DNA from: Rhinopithecus roxellana
Lineage: Eukaryota; Chordata; Mammalia; Primates; Cercopithecidae
Length of the DNA stretch: 64,000 bases
Direction: 5' to 3'
Assembly: GCF_007565055.1 (NCBI RefSeq)
Contig: NC_044558.1
Span: 83,893,444-83,957,443 of the forward strand
Every line of letters begins with the position of its first letter. Positions within the stretch are counted from its first letter, which is position 1. A model generated the notes under the pieces. The model worked only from the letters and a program-made list of their open reading frames with translations. It had not been told where the DNA came from and ran no database searches. Shown here one piece after another: positions 41,203-51,654 of this stretch. The position numbers and the translations under genes are program-made.

Positions 41203-41387
41203 CTTTTTTTTTTGTTTGCGTTGGAGTCTCACTTTGTTGCCCAGGCTGGAGTGCAGTGGCGCGATCTGCAAGCTCTGCCTCCCAGGTTCAAGCCATTCTG
41301 TCTCAGCCTCCCAAGTAGCGGGGACTATAGGCACCTGCCACTACGCCCAGCTAATTTTTTTTTTGTATTTTTAGTAGTGCCTGGCCC
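41203..41387 (-). mobile_element. Internally deleted Alu
   Basis: Second half missing: TTTTTAGTAGTGCCTGGCCC. Confidence 0.9.
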
Positions 41388-41440
41388 AGTATTACATTTT
41401 TAAGGTTCACCATGTTGTAGCATCTATCAGAACTTAATTC
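41388..41440 (-). repeat. L1M antisense, piece 2
   Basis: AAGGTTCACCATGTTGTAGC then ATCTATCAGAACTTAATTCC. Confidence 0.8.
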
Positions 41441-41443
41441 CTA

Positions 41444-41741
41444 GGCTGGGTGCAGTGGCTTACGCCTGTAATCCCAGCACTTTGGGAGGCCAAGGTGGGC
41501 AGATCACTTAAGGTTAGGAGTTCGAGACCAGCCTGGTCAACATAGTGAAACCTTCTCTTTACTAAAAATACAAAATTAGCTGGGTGTTGTGGCACACACC
41601 TGTAATCCCAGCTACTCTGGAGGCTGAAGTCGGAGAATCTCTTGAACCTGGTAGGAGGAGGTTGCAGTGAGCCGAGATTGCACCACTGCACTTCAGCAAG
41701 GGCAAGAGAGAGTCTGTCTTAGAAAAAAAAAAAAAAAAAAA
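41444..41741 (+). mobile_element. Alu, array copy 1
   Basis: Sense, 19-base A-tail. Confidence 0.95.
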
Positions 41742-42045
41742 GCCTGGCGTGGTGGCTCATGCCTGTAATCCCAGCACTTTGGGAGGCCAAGGCGGGTGGA
41801 TCACGAGGTCAAGAGATGGAGACCATCCTGGCTAACATGATGAAACCCCGTCTCTACTAAAAATACAAAAAGAAATTAGCCGGGCATGGTGGCGGGTGCC
41901 TGTAATCTCAGCTACTCAGGAGGCTGAGGCAGGAGAATGGCGTGAACCCAGGAGGCAGAGCTTGCAGTGAGCTGAGATTGTGCCACTGCACTCCAGCCTG
42001 GGCAACAGAGTGAGACTCTGTCTCCAAAAAAAAAAAAAGAAAGAA
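41742..42045 (+). mobile_element. Alu, array copy 2
   Basis: Sense, abuts copy 1 tail. Confidence 0.95.
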
Positions 42046-42046
42046 A

Positions 42047-42328
42047 GGCTGGGTGTTCCCAGCACTTTGGGAGGCCTAGGCAGGCAGATCACAAGGTCAG
42101 GAGATCGAGACCAGCCTGACTAGCATGGTGAAATCCTGTCTCTACTAAAAATACAAAAAAAAACTTAGCTGAGTGTGGTGGCGGGCAACTGTTGTCCCAG
42201 GCTACTCGGGAGGCTGAGGCAGGAGAATGGCGTGAACCCGGAGGCAGAGTTTGCAGTGAGCCGACATGGCGCCACTGCACTCCAGCCTGGGCAACAGAGC
42301 CAGACTTGGTCTCAAAAAAAAAAAAAAC
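42047..42328 (+). mobile_element. Alu, array copy 3, head deletion
   Basis: GGCTGGGTGTTCCCAGCACT lacks GGTGGCTCACGCCTGTAA. Confidence 0.95.
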
Positions 42329-42440
42329 TTCATTTCTTTTTATAGCCAAATAAGATTCCATGGCATAGACAGAGTGCATTCTGTTTATCCGCTCATCTAT
42401 TGATGGATATCTGGATTGTCTCCACCTTTTGTCTATTATG
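42329..42440 (-). repeat. L1M antisense, piece 3
   Basis: TTTTTATAGCCAAATAAGAT then GTTTATCCGCTCATCTATTG. Confidence 0.85.
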
Positions 42441-42733
42441 TGCTGTGGCTCATGCCTGTAATCCCAGCACTTTGGGAGACCGACACAGGCGAATCACTTG
42501 AGGTCAAGAGTTGGAGACCGGGCTGGCCAACGTGGTGAAACTCTGTTTCTACTAAAAATCCAAAATTAGCCGGGCGTGGTGGCAGTGCCCATAGTCCCAG
42601 CTACTTGGGAGGCTGAGGCACAAGAATTGCTTTAACCCAGGAGGTGGAGATTGTAGTGAGCCAAGATCACATCACTGCATTCCAGCCTGGGTGACAGAGT
42701 GAGACTCTGTATAAAAAAGAAAAAAAAAAAAAG
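42441..42733 (+). mobile_element. Alu lacking first bases
   Basis: Starts GTGGCTCATGCCTG; A/AG tail. Confidence 0.9.
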
Positions 42734-43912
42734 GAAATCTTAGGACTGCCTGCCAAGGCTGAACATCCAGGAAGGAAGCTAAAGCTCTGTGCCCAGGAGA
42801 GGGTCAACAAGGCCATGCCTTGCTGATTGAGGGGACATTTATCTGTGGGCGTTGAGGGGAGTCCCTCTTGCCCCAGACTACACAGGGCAACTCCTCTTAC
42901 CCCAAGCTGTAAACAAGGTCTTTGAATATGGCGCTCAGCCATATCCTTGCCACTCTGGAAGTGATTATCCGAAGGGTATTTGGGACAGGAGCCCCGAGGC
43001 CTGATGTTCTTGGCATGTCAGTATCTGGGAGGGGCCAGCCTGAACCACCTACTCAGGTGTTGTGAATAATGTTACCCAACTCTGACCCCCGTAGGGAGAA
43101 TAATCTCATAGATTTGTGTAACCTGCTCTTCCAGCTGGCCTGCAGATGCAGATGAGCCCTAATTTGCCCCAGATTCTTCTCAATGGGGCAGTCCTGGTTT
43201 CCTCTGAGCCAGGGTCTGATTAGGGGCTGCGAACGAGCTCTTTACCATGCTGGGACTGAGGCTTGGGGTTGTGTCTTAGCCTGGTCAAGGGAGAGAGAAG
43301 GTTGCAGGCCATGAGACACCCGTCAACGGGTGGCAGGGTGGGTCTGGACAGGCCACCAGCCAAGAGACAGTTTGTACCAGGTTGAAGACTGGCGGGGGCT
43401 GCTGGCTAGGCACCTAAGGAGAAGAGGAAAATTTCATGAGAAGAACCACAGTGGCAGCAGCATGACTGGCCAGGGGCAGACTCCAGACCCAGCTGGACCA
43501 ATCAGGGTTTAGGAATTGGAATTCAGAAACAGCCAGTTAGTTTCTGTGAGTGATTGGAACTGAGGTGATAAAAGGAACAGCTGCTTCCCACAGTGAGCAT
43601 GAGAAACTGATTCGCAGAACAAGAAAGACTGAGGAGAGAGAGAGAGGCTTTGTTGTAGACAGGTGTCCAACGCTAGAGTCCAGTTCCTTGTAAACTCCAG
43701 CTGAATTTCCTGTTATTAGACTCCACGAAAGACTCTTATATCCTAGTAATAAATTTCTCTTTTGGGGTAATATGAAATGCTTTCTCTACTGGCAACCAAA
43801 GAACCTTGTATAAAGCAGGAAGATATACTGAGGAAGTTTTCTATGCATCAATTACAGTCTACTAGGAGAGAGAAAGGTAAACCCAATGAATTAAATATAA
43901 ATGATGCAATGA
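42734..43912. other. Alu-free stretch, 3' part LTR-like
   Basis: About 1.2 kb without Alu. From about 43500 it looks like an LTR: TGATAAAAGGAAC box near 43568, AATAAATTTCTCTTTT near 43747 and a terminal ACTGGCAACCAAAGAACC, reminiscent of ERVL-type LTRs in sense. Boundaries and family are not determined. Frames of 60-91 codons in the 5' part show no domain. Confidence 0.4.
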
Positions 43913-44196
43913 GGCTGGGTGTGGGGGCTCATGCCTGTAATTCCAGCAGTTTGAGAGGCCAAGGCAGGAGGGTCGTTTGAGCCCAGGAGTTTGAGATCAT
44001 CCTGGGCAACATGGTGAGACCCCCTATCTTTACAAAAAATAAGATAATTAGCTGGGTGTGGTGGTGTGTGCCTGTAATCCCTGCTATCGGGAGGCCAAGG
44101 CAGGAAGATCACTTGAGCCCAGGAGTTTGAGGCTGCAGTGAGCCATGTTCGCACCACTACATTCCAGCCTGGGTGACAGAATGAGACTCTACTTCT
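43913..44196 (+). mobile_element. Alu, old (AluJ-like)
   Basis: Sense, almost no A-tail left. Confidence 0.9.
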
Positions 44197-44198
44197 AT

Positions 44199-44388
44199 GA
44201 TATGGTTTGGATCTGCGCCCTTGCCCAAATCTTATATTGAAATATAATCCGCAATGCTGGAGGTGGGGCTTGCTGGGAGGTGAGTGGATCATGGGAGCGG
44301 TTTCTCATGTTTAATACCATCCCTCTTGGTGCTGTCATCAGGAGAGTGAGTTCTCATAAGATCTGATTGTTTAAAAAATGTGTAGCAC
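44199..44388 (+). mobile_element. MaLR LTR fragment (MST/THE1-type)
   Basis: Begins TGATATGGTTTGGATCTGCG, then GGAGGTGGGGCTTGCTGGGA and CTCATAAGATCTGATTGTTT, the first half of an MST-like LTR; cut by an Alu. Confidence 0.85.
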
Positions 44389-44389
44389 T

Positions 44390-44692
44390 GGCCAGGAACG
44401 GTGGCTCATGCCTCTTATCCCAGCACTTTGGGAGGCCAAGGCAGGTAGATCACCTGAGGTCAGGAGTTCAAGACCAGCCTGGCCAACATGGTGAAACCCC
44501 ATCTCTACTAAAAATACAAAAATTGGCTGGGCGTGGTGGCGGTCACCTGTAATCCCAGCTACCCAGGAGGCTGAGGCAGAAAAAGGGCTTGGACCTGGGA
44601 AGCAGAGGTTACAGTGAGCAGAGAATGCGCCATTGCACTCCAGTGTGGGCAACAAGAGTGAAACTGTCTCAGAAAAAAAAAAAAAAAAAAAG
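44390..44692 (+). mobile_element. Alu, full length
   Basis: Sense, inserted at the broken end of the MaLR LTR. Confidence 0.95.
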
Positions 44693-44965
44693 CAGAATGG
44701 TGAGTGCCAGGGGCTGAGGAAAAGGAAGGGGGAACAGGGAGTTAGTGTTGAATAGGGACTGAGTGTTTGGCAAGATGAAAAAGTTCTGGAGCTGGATGGA
44801 GGTGATGGTTGTAGAACATTGTCAATATACTTAATGCCCCTGATCTGTGCACTTAAAAATGATTAAAATATAAGTTTGTAGCTGGGACAAAAATAAAATG
44901 TAACTTTAATGTTATGTATATACTACCAGAATAAGAAATCACCAAAAAGAAAAAAAGGAAAAACT
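44693..44965 (+). repeat. L1 3' UTR fragment
   Basis: GAGTGCCAGGGGCTGAGGAA, GATGAAAAAGTTCTGGAGCT and GTGCACTTAAAAATGATTAA are sense L1M 3' end landmarks. Confidence 0.8.
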
Positions 44966-44967
44966 TT

Positions 44968-45255
44968 GGCCGGGCGTGGTGGCTCATGCCTGTAATCCTA
45001 GCACTTTGGGAGGCTGAGGCAGGTGGATCACGAGGTCAGGAGATCGAGACCATCCTGGCTAACATGGTGAAACCCTGTCTCTACTAAAATTACAAAAAAC
45101 TTAGGCATGGTGGCAGGCGTAGTCCAGCTACTTGGGAGGCTGAGGCAGGAGAATGGCATGAACCCGGGAGGTGGAGCTTGCAGTGAGTCGAGATCGCGTC
45201 ACTGCACTCCAGCCTGGTGACAGAGCGAGACTCCATCTCAAAAAAAAAAAAAAGG
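44968..45255 (+). mobile_element. Alu with linker deletion
   Basis: ACTTAGGCATGGTGGCAGGC lost GCCGGG and nearby bases. Confidence 0.95.
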
Positions 45256-45292
45256 AAAAACATCACCTCGAAGTCTGTGTGGCCTTGAAGTA

Positions 45293-45342
45293 AGGCCTCT
45301 CAAAGTGCTGGGTTTACAGGCACGAGCCCCCACACCCAGCCA
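45293..45342 (-). mobile_element. Alu 5'-end fragment
   Basis: GGCCTCTCAAAGTGCTGGGT to CACCCAGCC. Confidence 0.75.
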
Positions 45343-45383
45343 TATCGCATCATTTATATTTAATTCATTGGGTGCACCTTTCT

Positions 45384-45688
45384 CTTTTTTTTTTTTTTTT
45401 TTTTTGAGACGGAGTCTCGCTCTGTTGCCCAGGCTGGAGTGCAGTGGCCGGATCTCAGCTCACTGCAAGCTCTGCCTCCCGGGTTTATGCCATTCTCCTG
45501 CCTCAGCCTCCCGAGTAGCTGCGACTACAGGTGCCCGCCACCTTGCCCGGCTAGTTTTTTGTATTTTTTAGTAAAGACGGGGTTTCACCCATGTTAGCCA
45601 GGATGGTCTCGATCTCCTGACCTTGTGATCCGCCCGTCTCGGCCTCCCAAAGTGCTGGGATTACAGGCTTGAGCCACTGCGCCCGGCC
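45384..45688 (-). mobile_element. AluY, Old World monkey type
   Basis: GGTGCACCTTTCTCT flanks both sides as target-site duplication. Confidence 0.95.
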
Positions 45689-45820
45689 AGGTGCACCTTT
45701 CTCTCTCCCAGTAGACTGTAAGTCCCTGAGTTACTGAAGCCACTTCACCTGTTTGGGTAGAGAGCTGGGAGAGCCCAGAACTGACACCCTCCATGTGACC
45801 CACAGGTAACGGCTGACCTA

Positions 45821-45900
45821 CATTCCAGCCTGGGTGACAAAGTGAGACTCTGTCTCAAAAAATAAAAATAAATAAATAAAACAAAAAATAAAAATAATAA
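45821..45900 (+). mobile_element. Alu 3'-end fragment
   Basis: CATTCCAGCCTGGGTGACAA and A-rich tail only. Confidence 0.8.
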
Positions 45901-46233
45901 GGCCGGGTGCGGTGGCTCACGCCTATAATCGCAGCACTTTGGGAGGCCAAGGCGGAAAGATCACCTAAGGTCAGGAGCTGGAGACCAGCCTGGCCAACAT
46001 GGTAAAACCCCGCCTCTATTAAAAATACAAAAATTAGCCGGGCATGGTGACCAGCATCTGTAATCCCCACTACTCTGGAGGCTGAGGCGGGAGAATCGCT
46101 TAAACACATGAGGCAGAGGCTACAGTGAGCTGAGATTGTGCCACTGCACTCCAGCCTGGGTAACAGAGCAAGACTCTGTCTCAAAAAATAATAAAATAAG
46201 TAAATACATAAAAATAAAAAATAAAAATAATAA
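45901..46233 (+). mobile_element. Alu, full length, long A/T tail
   Basis: Tail of AAATAAG-type units about 60 bases long; AATAAAAATAATAAG recurs at both ends. Confidence 0.95.
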
Positions 46234-46264
46234 GAACGGATCTGAGGACAAAGGGGTGGATGAC

Positions 46265-46380
46265 AGGACACCTACCCATTTCTGTAGTCCACAGAGATTT
46301 GCCAAGCGCGTGCTGTGCACCGGGCCTGTGCTCGGTGTTGGGGCTGCAGCCTGGGATAGCATGGACAGAATGGTCTGCTG
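46265..46380 (-). repeat. LINE-2 fragment
   Basis: CGTGCTGTGCACCGGGCCTG then TGCTCGGTGTTGGGGCTGCA fits antisense L2. Confidence 0.55.
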
Positions 46381-46599
46381 CAGCCAGAGCTGCTTCTGTA
46401 CAGCAGAGGAATCCCCACCCCAGAAGAGCAGGTCCTCTCAGGGGTTGTCTCCAGCCTAGATGGTACCTTTGTGCCAAGTAGAAAAAGTGGTCCTTCCAGG
46501 AGGACACAGCCCTGTGGGCACACAGCTTGGGAAGCAGATGAGGCAAGCTGGGCACTCCACGGCAAAGTATCATATCCACAACCATGCCTGGAGACTCTG

Positions 46600-46956
46600 G
46601 TTTCTTTTTTCTTTTCTTTTTTTTCTTTCTTTCTCTTTCTTTCCTTCTTTCTTTCTTTCTTTTTTTTTTTTTTTTGAGACGGAGTTTTGCTCTGTCGCCC
46701 AGGCTGGAGTGCAGTGGCACGATCTCAGCTCACTGCAAGCTCCGCCTCCCGGGTTCACACCATTCTCCTGCCTTAGCCTCCCAAGTAGCTGGGACTACAA
46801 GCGCCCGCCACCGCACCTAGCTAATTTTTTGTATTTTTAGTAGAGACAGGGTTTCACCGTGTTAGCCAGGATGGTCTCAATCTCCTGACCTCGTGATCCG
46901 CCCTCCTCGGCCTCCCAAAGTGCTGGGATTACAGGCGTGAGCTACCGTGCCTGGCC
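46600..46956 (-). mobile_element. Alu with CTTT-rich tail
   Basis: Antisense Alu body 46673-46956 preceded by about 70 bases of CTTT-type sequence. Confidence 0.95.
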
Positions 46957-47129
46957 TCTTTCTCTCTTCCTTTATTCTCTCTCTCTCTCTCTCTCTCGCT
47001 CTCTCTCTCTCTCGCTCTCTCTCTCCCTCTCTCTCCCTCTCCCTCTCTCCCTCTCTCCCTACTCTCTCTCTCTCTCCTTCCCTCCCTCCCTCCCTCCCTC
47101 CCTCTCTCCCTCCCTCCCTCCCTCTCTCC

Positions 47130-47171
<42 letters not shown>

Positions 47172-47178
47172 ACTTCTT
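46957..47178 (+). repeat. Polypyrimidine (CT/CCCT)n tract
   Basis: About 220 bases of nearly pure C and T, including mirror-symmetric blocks. Confidence 0.95.
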
Positions 47179-47453
47179 CTTTTTTTTTTGACAGGGTCTC
47201 ACTCTTTTGCCCAGGGTGACCTTGGCTCACTGCAGCCTTGCCCTCCAGGGTTCAAGCAATTCTCCTGTCTCAGCCTCCCAAGTAGCTGGGATTACAGGTG
47301 TGGGCCACCATGCCCAGCTAAAACTTTCGTATTTTTAGTAGACAGGGTTTCCCCATGTTGGCCAGGCTGGTGTTGAACTCCTGATCTCAAGTGATCCACC
47401 TGCCTTGGCCTCCCAAAGTGCTGGGATTACAGATGTGAGCCACCACACCTGGC
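47179..47453 (-). mobile_element. Alu with left-end deletion
   Basis: GCCCAGGGTGACCTTGGCTC lacks the usual GGAGTGCAGTGG segment. Confidence 0.95.
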
Positions 47454-47526
47454 TGAGACTCTGATTCCTTTCTAGAAGGAATCCTTAACCTGAGGACCAC
47501 CAACTCCCACAGTGGGAGTCCCTGAA

Positions 47527-48300
47527 AGCGCCTCATTCATTCATTCACTCATTCATTCATCCAACAAATACTGAACAAATTTGTGTGTCTGGCACACTTC
47601 TAGGTCCTACAGAGATGGCAGTAAGAAAGCACAAAAACTTTTCTGCTTGCAAATAGGGCAAAATGCCAGTAATTGTTAAAAATAGGCAGAGGCAGTAACA
47701 GGTGTTCATTGTAGTTTTTTTTTTTCTGTGTTTGAAATTTTTATTGAAAATAGAAGTTGGAAGAAAAAAAATGTTTGTCTTCCAAGAGACAGACAATAAA
47801 TAAGGGGTGTATGTGTGGTGGTGCCAAGTGCTAAAGAGGACATAAAACAGAAATGAGGGGGTTGGCAAATGTATATGGAAATTCCAACTTTAAATAGGGT
47901 GATTCCAGGAACTCCTCACTGAGAAGGTGATTTTTGAATAAAGCCCTGAAGGAAAGAAGGGAATGATCCAGGCTGCTTTCCGGAGGAACAGATGTCCTGG
48001 CAGCAGGCACAAAAGAGGCAAAGGCCCCGAGGCCAGAACATGCCCAGTATTTTCCAGGAACAGCAATGAAGCAAGTATGTGGCTGAAGCAGAGAGCAGGT
48101 GCCAGGAGTGGGGGAGGGGGGGGACAAGGTCTGATTGGAAAGGGGAGGCGTGGGCAGATCACCAGGGCCTTGAAGGCCACTGGAAGGGCTGCGGCTTTTA
48201 CCCTGAGTGACCAGGGGAGCCCCTGGAGGGTGTGAGCCAAGAGTGACTGAAGTCGACTTGTGTAGGGTAATGAGAAGGCACCCTTCAGGGTTTAGGGGGT
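47527..48300 (-). repeat. LINE-2, long antisense 3' part
   Basis: About 770 bases in L2 order: (ATTC)n then ACAAATACTGAACAAATTTG, ATAGGGTGATTCCAGGAACT, GAGAAGGTGATTTTTGAATA, GCCCTGAAGGAAAG and GGCCTTGAAGGCCACTGGAA. Long minus-strand frames here (103-163 codons) run through L2 sequence and are not supported as genes. Confidence 0.85.
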
Positions 48301-48363
48301 CTTTAGAGCTCCCATGAGACACTCAGAGCAGTCCAGACCCTACATGGCTAAGGACCAGTGTGA

Positions 48364-48683
48364 TGGCAGGGCACAGTGGCTCACGCCTCTAATCCCAGCA
48401 CTTTGGGAGATGAGGTGGGCGAATCACTTGAGGTTAGGAGTTCAAGATCAGCCTAGCCAAACCCCATCTCTACTAAAAATACAAAAAATTAGCTGGGCGT
48501 GGTGGTGGGCGCCTATAATCACAGTTACTTGGGAGGCTGAAGCAGGGAGAATCGCTTGAACCAGGGCGGCGAAGGTTGCAGTGAGCCGAGATCGCGCCAC
48601 TGCACTCCAGCCTGGGCGACAGAGTGAGACTCCATCTCAAAAAACAAAACAAAAACAAAACAAAACATAAAAAACAAAAAAAG
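48364..48683 (+). mobile_element. Alu at the MORN3 promoter edge
   Basis: Sense Alu; AGTGTGATG before and AGTGTGACG after are its target duplication, so it landed within a few bases of the CRE-like motif. Confidence 0.95.
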
Positions 48684-48684
48684 T

Positions 48685-48800
48685 GTGACGTAAGTTTGAC
48701 GATCAAATTTTGCCGCTATCGGATCTCTGCAGGAAGGGGCGGGCACTGCCTGGTTGCTAGGCTGGGGCGGCGCGTTGCCATAGCGACCCTGGCCGGGCCG
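48685..48800 (+). promoter_or_regulatory. MORN3: MORN3 promoter with CRE-like and X-box motifs
   Basis: Short GC-rich promoter directly upstream of exon 1, without a TATA box. TGACGTAA at 48686-48693 is a CRE-like site. GTTGCCATAGCGAC at 48774-48787 matches the RFX X-box (GTNRCC, spacer, RGYAAC) with one mismatch. A second half-site, GTTGCTAGG, lies at 48753-48761, and a GC box GGGGCGGGC is near 48735. CREM and RFX2 are known drivers of spermatid and ciliary genes, in line with testis-biased MORN3. Binding here is inferred. Confidence 0.7.
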
Positions 48801-48849
48801 CGGCGCAGGCTGCTGAAGGACTTTGAAGCTGAAGGCTGCGATCCCGCAG
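48785..48849 (+). other. MORN3: MORN3 exon 1 (5' UTR) with tandem splice donors
   Basis: GC-rich leader without ATG, ending CCGCAG|GTGAGC at 48849 or, ten bases on, CGCAG|GTGAGC at 48859. Both donors are consensus. Exon start is approximate. The leader joins exon 2 at 52621. Confidence 0.65.
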
Positions 48850-48946
48850 GTGAGCGCAGGTGAGCCGGGCGCATGTGGGGCAGGACCAGGACTCCTGACT
48901 GACCCCAAGCCATCTGGTTCCTGGCTCCTCCCCCTTCCATTGTGGG

Positions 48947-49242
48947 TTTTTTTTTTTCCCCCTTGAGACAGGGTCTCCGTCTGTCCCGTAGGCTGAAATG
49001 CAGTGGCGCCGGATGATAGCTCACTGCAGTCCTGACCTCCTAGGATCAAGGCATCTTCCCACCTCAGCCTCCCGCGTAGCCGGGATACAGGCCTGCGCCA
49101 CCATGCTCAGCTGATTTTTTTTTTTGGAAGAGACAAGGTCTCACTATGGTTTCCCAGGCTGGTCTCCAACTCTTGGACTCATGCGATCCTCCCGCATCAG
49201 CTTCCCAACGTGCTGGGATTGCAGGAGGCAGCCCCTGTGCCG
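48947..49242 (-). mobile_element. Alu, old (AluJ-like), MORN3 intron 1
   Basis: Antisense, diverged; second T-run at 49114-49123 in the linker. Confidence 0.9.
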
Positions 49243-49524
49243 CCAGGGTGGTCTGTTACTCAGCACCAAAACAACCTGGGCCGACTTTCATTTCCTGTCA
49301 ACAGCCCACGTGTTAAGACCACAGCCTCCTCGGAGTAGAACCTATGTTCCCTAAACTGTGGGATGGAGGGTGATTTTAGGTTACACTTATGAGGTGTGAA
49401 GTAACATCCAATGACATCATGAGAAAGTTATTAGAGTCTGGGTTCTCTTACAATTCTGAGTAAGCCAAGGAGAGTCAGTCTGGTGATTACATGACATTAA
49501 CACCTCTTTTAACATTTGCCAATC

Positions 49525-49813
49525 TTTTTTTTTTTTTTTTGAGAAGGAGTTTTGCTCTTTTCGCCCAGGCTGAGTGCAGTAGCGCGATGTCAGCTCACTG
49601 CAACCTCCTCCTTCCAGTTTCAAGGGATTCTCTTGCCTCAGCCTCCCGAGTAGCTGAGATTGCAGGTGTCGCGCCCGGCTAATTTTTGTATTTTTAGTAG
49701 AGACGGGGTTTCACCATGTTGGCCAGGCTGGTCTCAAACTCCCGACCTCGTGATCTGCCCACCTCAGCCTCCCAAAGTGCTGGGATTACAGGCGTGAGCC
49801 ACCGCGCCCAGCC
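49525..49813 (-). mobile_element. Alu, MORN3 intron 1
   Basis: Antisense, small deletions in both arms. Confidence 0.95.
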
Positions 49814-49983
49814 TTACTAATTCCTATTTTTAACAGAGACCTTGGAGCTCAACCTACTCTAAGCCATAGCATCTAGCTAAGACTTAAGTTGGTTCGTTCA
49901 ATGTTTTTATTTTTACATTTATCGTTGCCTTAGGGTACCTGCTACTGGTTTTCTATTTATAATAATGATACGTAAAGCCTCCA

Positions 49984-50311
49984 TTCTTCTTCTTCTTTTT
50001 TTTTTTTTTTTTGAGACGGAATCTTGCTTTGTGGCCCAGGCTGGAGTGCAGTGGCGCGATCTTGGCTCACTGCAAGCTCTGCCTCCCTGCAAGCTCCACC
50101 TCCCGGGTTCACCCCATTCTCCTGCCTCAGCCTCCTGAATAGCTGGGACTACAGGCTCCCGCCACTACGCCTGGCCAATTTTTTTGTATTTTTAATAGAG
50201 ACGGGGTTTCACCGTGTTAGCCAGGACGGTCTTGATCTCCTGACCTTGTGATCTGCCTGCCTCGGCCTCCCAAAGTGCTGGGATTACAGGTGTGAGCCAC
50301 CATGCCTGGCC
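49984..50311 (-). mobile_element. Alu with short tandem duplication
   Basis: GCAAGCTCTGCCTCC is followed directly by CTGCAAGCTCCACCTCC. Confidence 0.95.
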
Positions 50312-50617
50312 TTTTTTCTTTTTTGTTTTTTTTTTGAGACAGAGTCTCACTCTGCCTGGCCCAGGCTGGAGTGCAGTGGTGCAATCTCGGCTCACTGCAG
50401 CCTCCTCCTCCCGGGTTCAAGCGATTCTCCTGTCTCAGCCTCCGGAATAGCTCGGACTGCAGGCATGGGACACCACACCTGGCTAATTTTGTATTTTTAG
50501 TAGAGACCAGGTTTCACCATGTTGGATAGGCTGGTCTTAAACTCCTGACCTCAGGCCATCCACCAGCCTCAGTCTCCCAAAGTGCTAGGATTGCAGGCAT
50601 GGGCCACTGCAGCTGGC
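50312..50617 (-). mobile_element. Alu, duplication copy 1
   Basis: Antisense; followed by the 50-base spacer repeated at 51288. Confidence 0.95.
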
Positions 50618-50661
50618 CCTCCTTTTTTCAATATATGTATTTTTTTAAATGAGTTAACTTA

Positions 50662-50664
<3 letters not shown>
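50618..50664. repeat. Duplicated spacer, copy 1
   Basis: CTCCTTTTTTCAATATATGT then AAATGAGTTAACTTATTTT; copy 2 is 51288-51310 plus 51621-51655. Confidence 0.85.
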
Positions 50665-50692
<28 letters not shown>

Positions 50693-50995
50693 TTTTTTTT
50701 TTTTTGAGATGGAGTTTCGCTCTGTCACCCGGCTGGAGTGCAGTGGTGCGATCTCGGCTCACTAAAAGCTCAGGCTGGTCTCTAACTCCCGGGTTCACGC
50801 AATTCTCCTGCCTCAGCCTCCCGAGTAGCTGGGACTACAGGCGTCCGCCACCACACCCAGCTAATTTTTTGTATTTTTGTAGAGATAGGTTTTCATAGTG
50901 TTAGCCAGGATGGTCTCGGTCTCCTGACCTTGTGATCCACCCTCCTCGGCCTCCCAAAGTGCTGGGATTACAGGTGTGAGCCACCGCGCCTGGCC
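50665..50995 (-). mobile_element. Alu with (ATT)n tail and chimeric arm
   Basis: CTAAAAGCTCAGGCTGGTCT intrudes into the first arm, as if patched from another Alu segment. Confidence 0.9.
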
Positions 50996-50999
50996 TTAT

Positions 51000-51287
51000 T
51001 ATTTTTTAAGACTGAGTGTTGCTCTGTCACCCAACCTGGAGTGCAATGGTGCCAACTCAGCTCGCTGCAACCTCCGCCTCCCGGATTCAAGCGATTCTCC
51101 TGCCTCAGCCTCCTGAGTAGCTGGGATTACATAGGCGCATGCCACCAGGTCTGGCTAATTTTTGTATTTTTAGTAGAGACAAGGGTTCACCACGTTGACC
51201 AGGCTGGTCTCGAACTCCTGACCTCAGGTGATCCGCCTCGGCCTCCCAAAGTGCTGGGATTACAAGGGTGAGTCACTGCGCCTGGCC
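51000..51287 (-). mobile_element. Alu, duplication copy 2
   Basis: Antisense; diverged from 50312-50617 but followed by the same spacer. Confidence 0.95.
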
Positions 51288-51309
51288 CTCCTTTTTTCAA
51301 TATATATAT

Positions 51310-51310
<1 letters not shown>

Positions 51311-51340
<30 letters not shown>

Positions 51341-51620
51341 GAAGCGGAGTCTCGCTCTGTCGCCCGGGCTGGAGTGCAGTGGCCAGATCTCAGCTCACTG
51401 CAAGCTCCGCCTCCCGGGTTTACGCCATTCTCCTGCCTCAGCCTCCCGAGTAGCTGGGACTACAGGCGCCCGCCACCTCGCCCGGCTAGTTTTTGTATTT
51501 TTAGTAGAGACGGGGTTTCACCGTGTTAGCCAGGATGGTCTTGATCTCCTGACCTCGTGATCCGCCCGTCTCGGCCTCCCAAAGTGCTGGGATTACAGGC
51601 TTGAGCCACCGTGCCCGGCC
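51311..51620 (-). mobile_element. AluY, Old World monkey type
   Basis: Inserted in the spacer copy 2; ATATATTGATTTTT is the target-site duplication. Confidence 0.95.
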
Positions 51621-51654
51621 ATATATTGATTTTTTAAAGTGAGTTAACTTATTT

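Noticed and set aside
46877..47230. RERERE/SLSLSL repeat proteins
   Set aside because: Translation of the CT microsatellite.
47831..48322. 163-codon minus-strand frame upstream of MORN3
   Set aside because: Located in ancient L2 sequence with no L2 protein similarity in that frame and no promoter on that strand.
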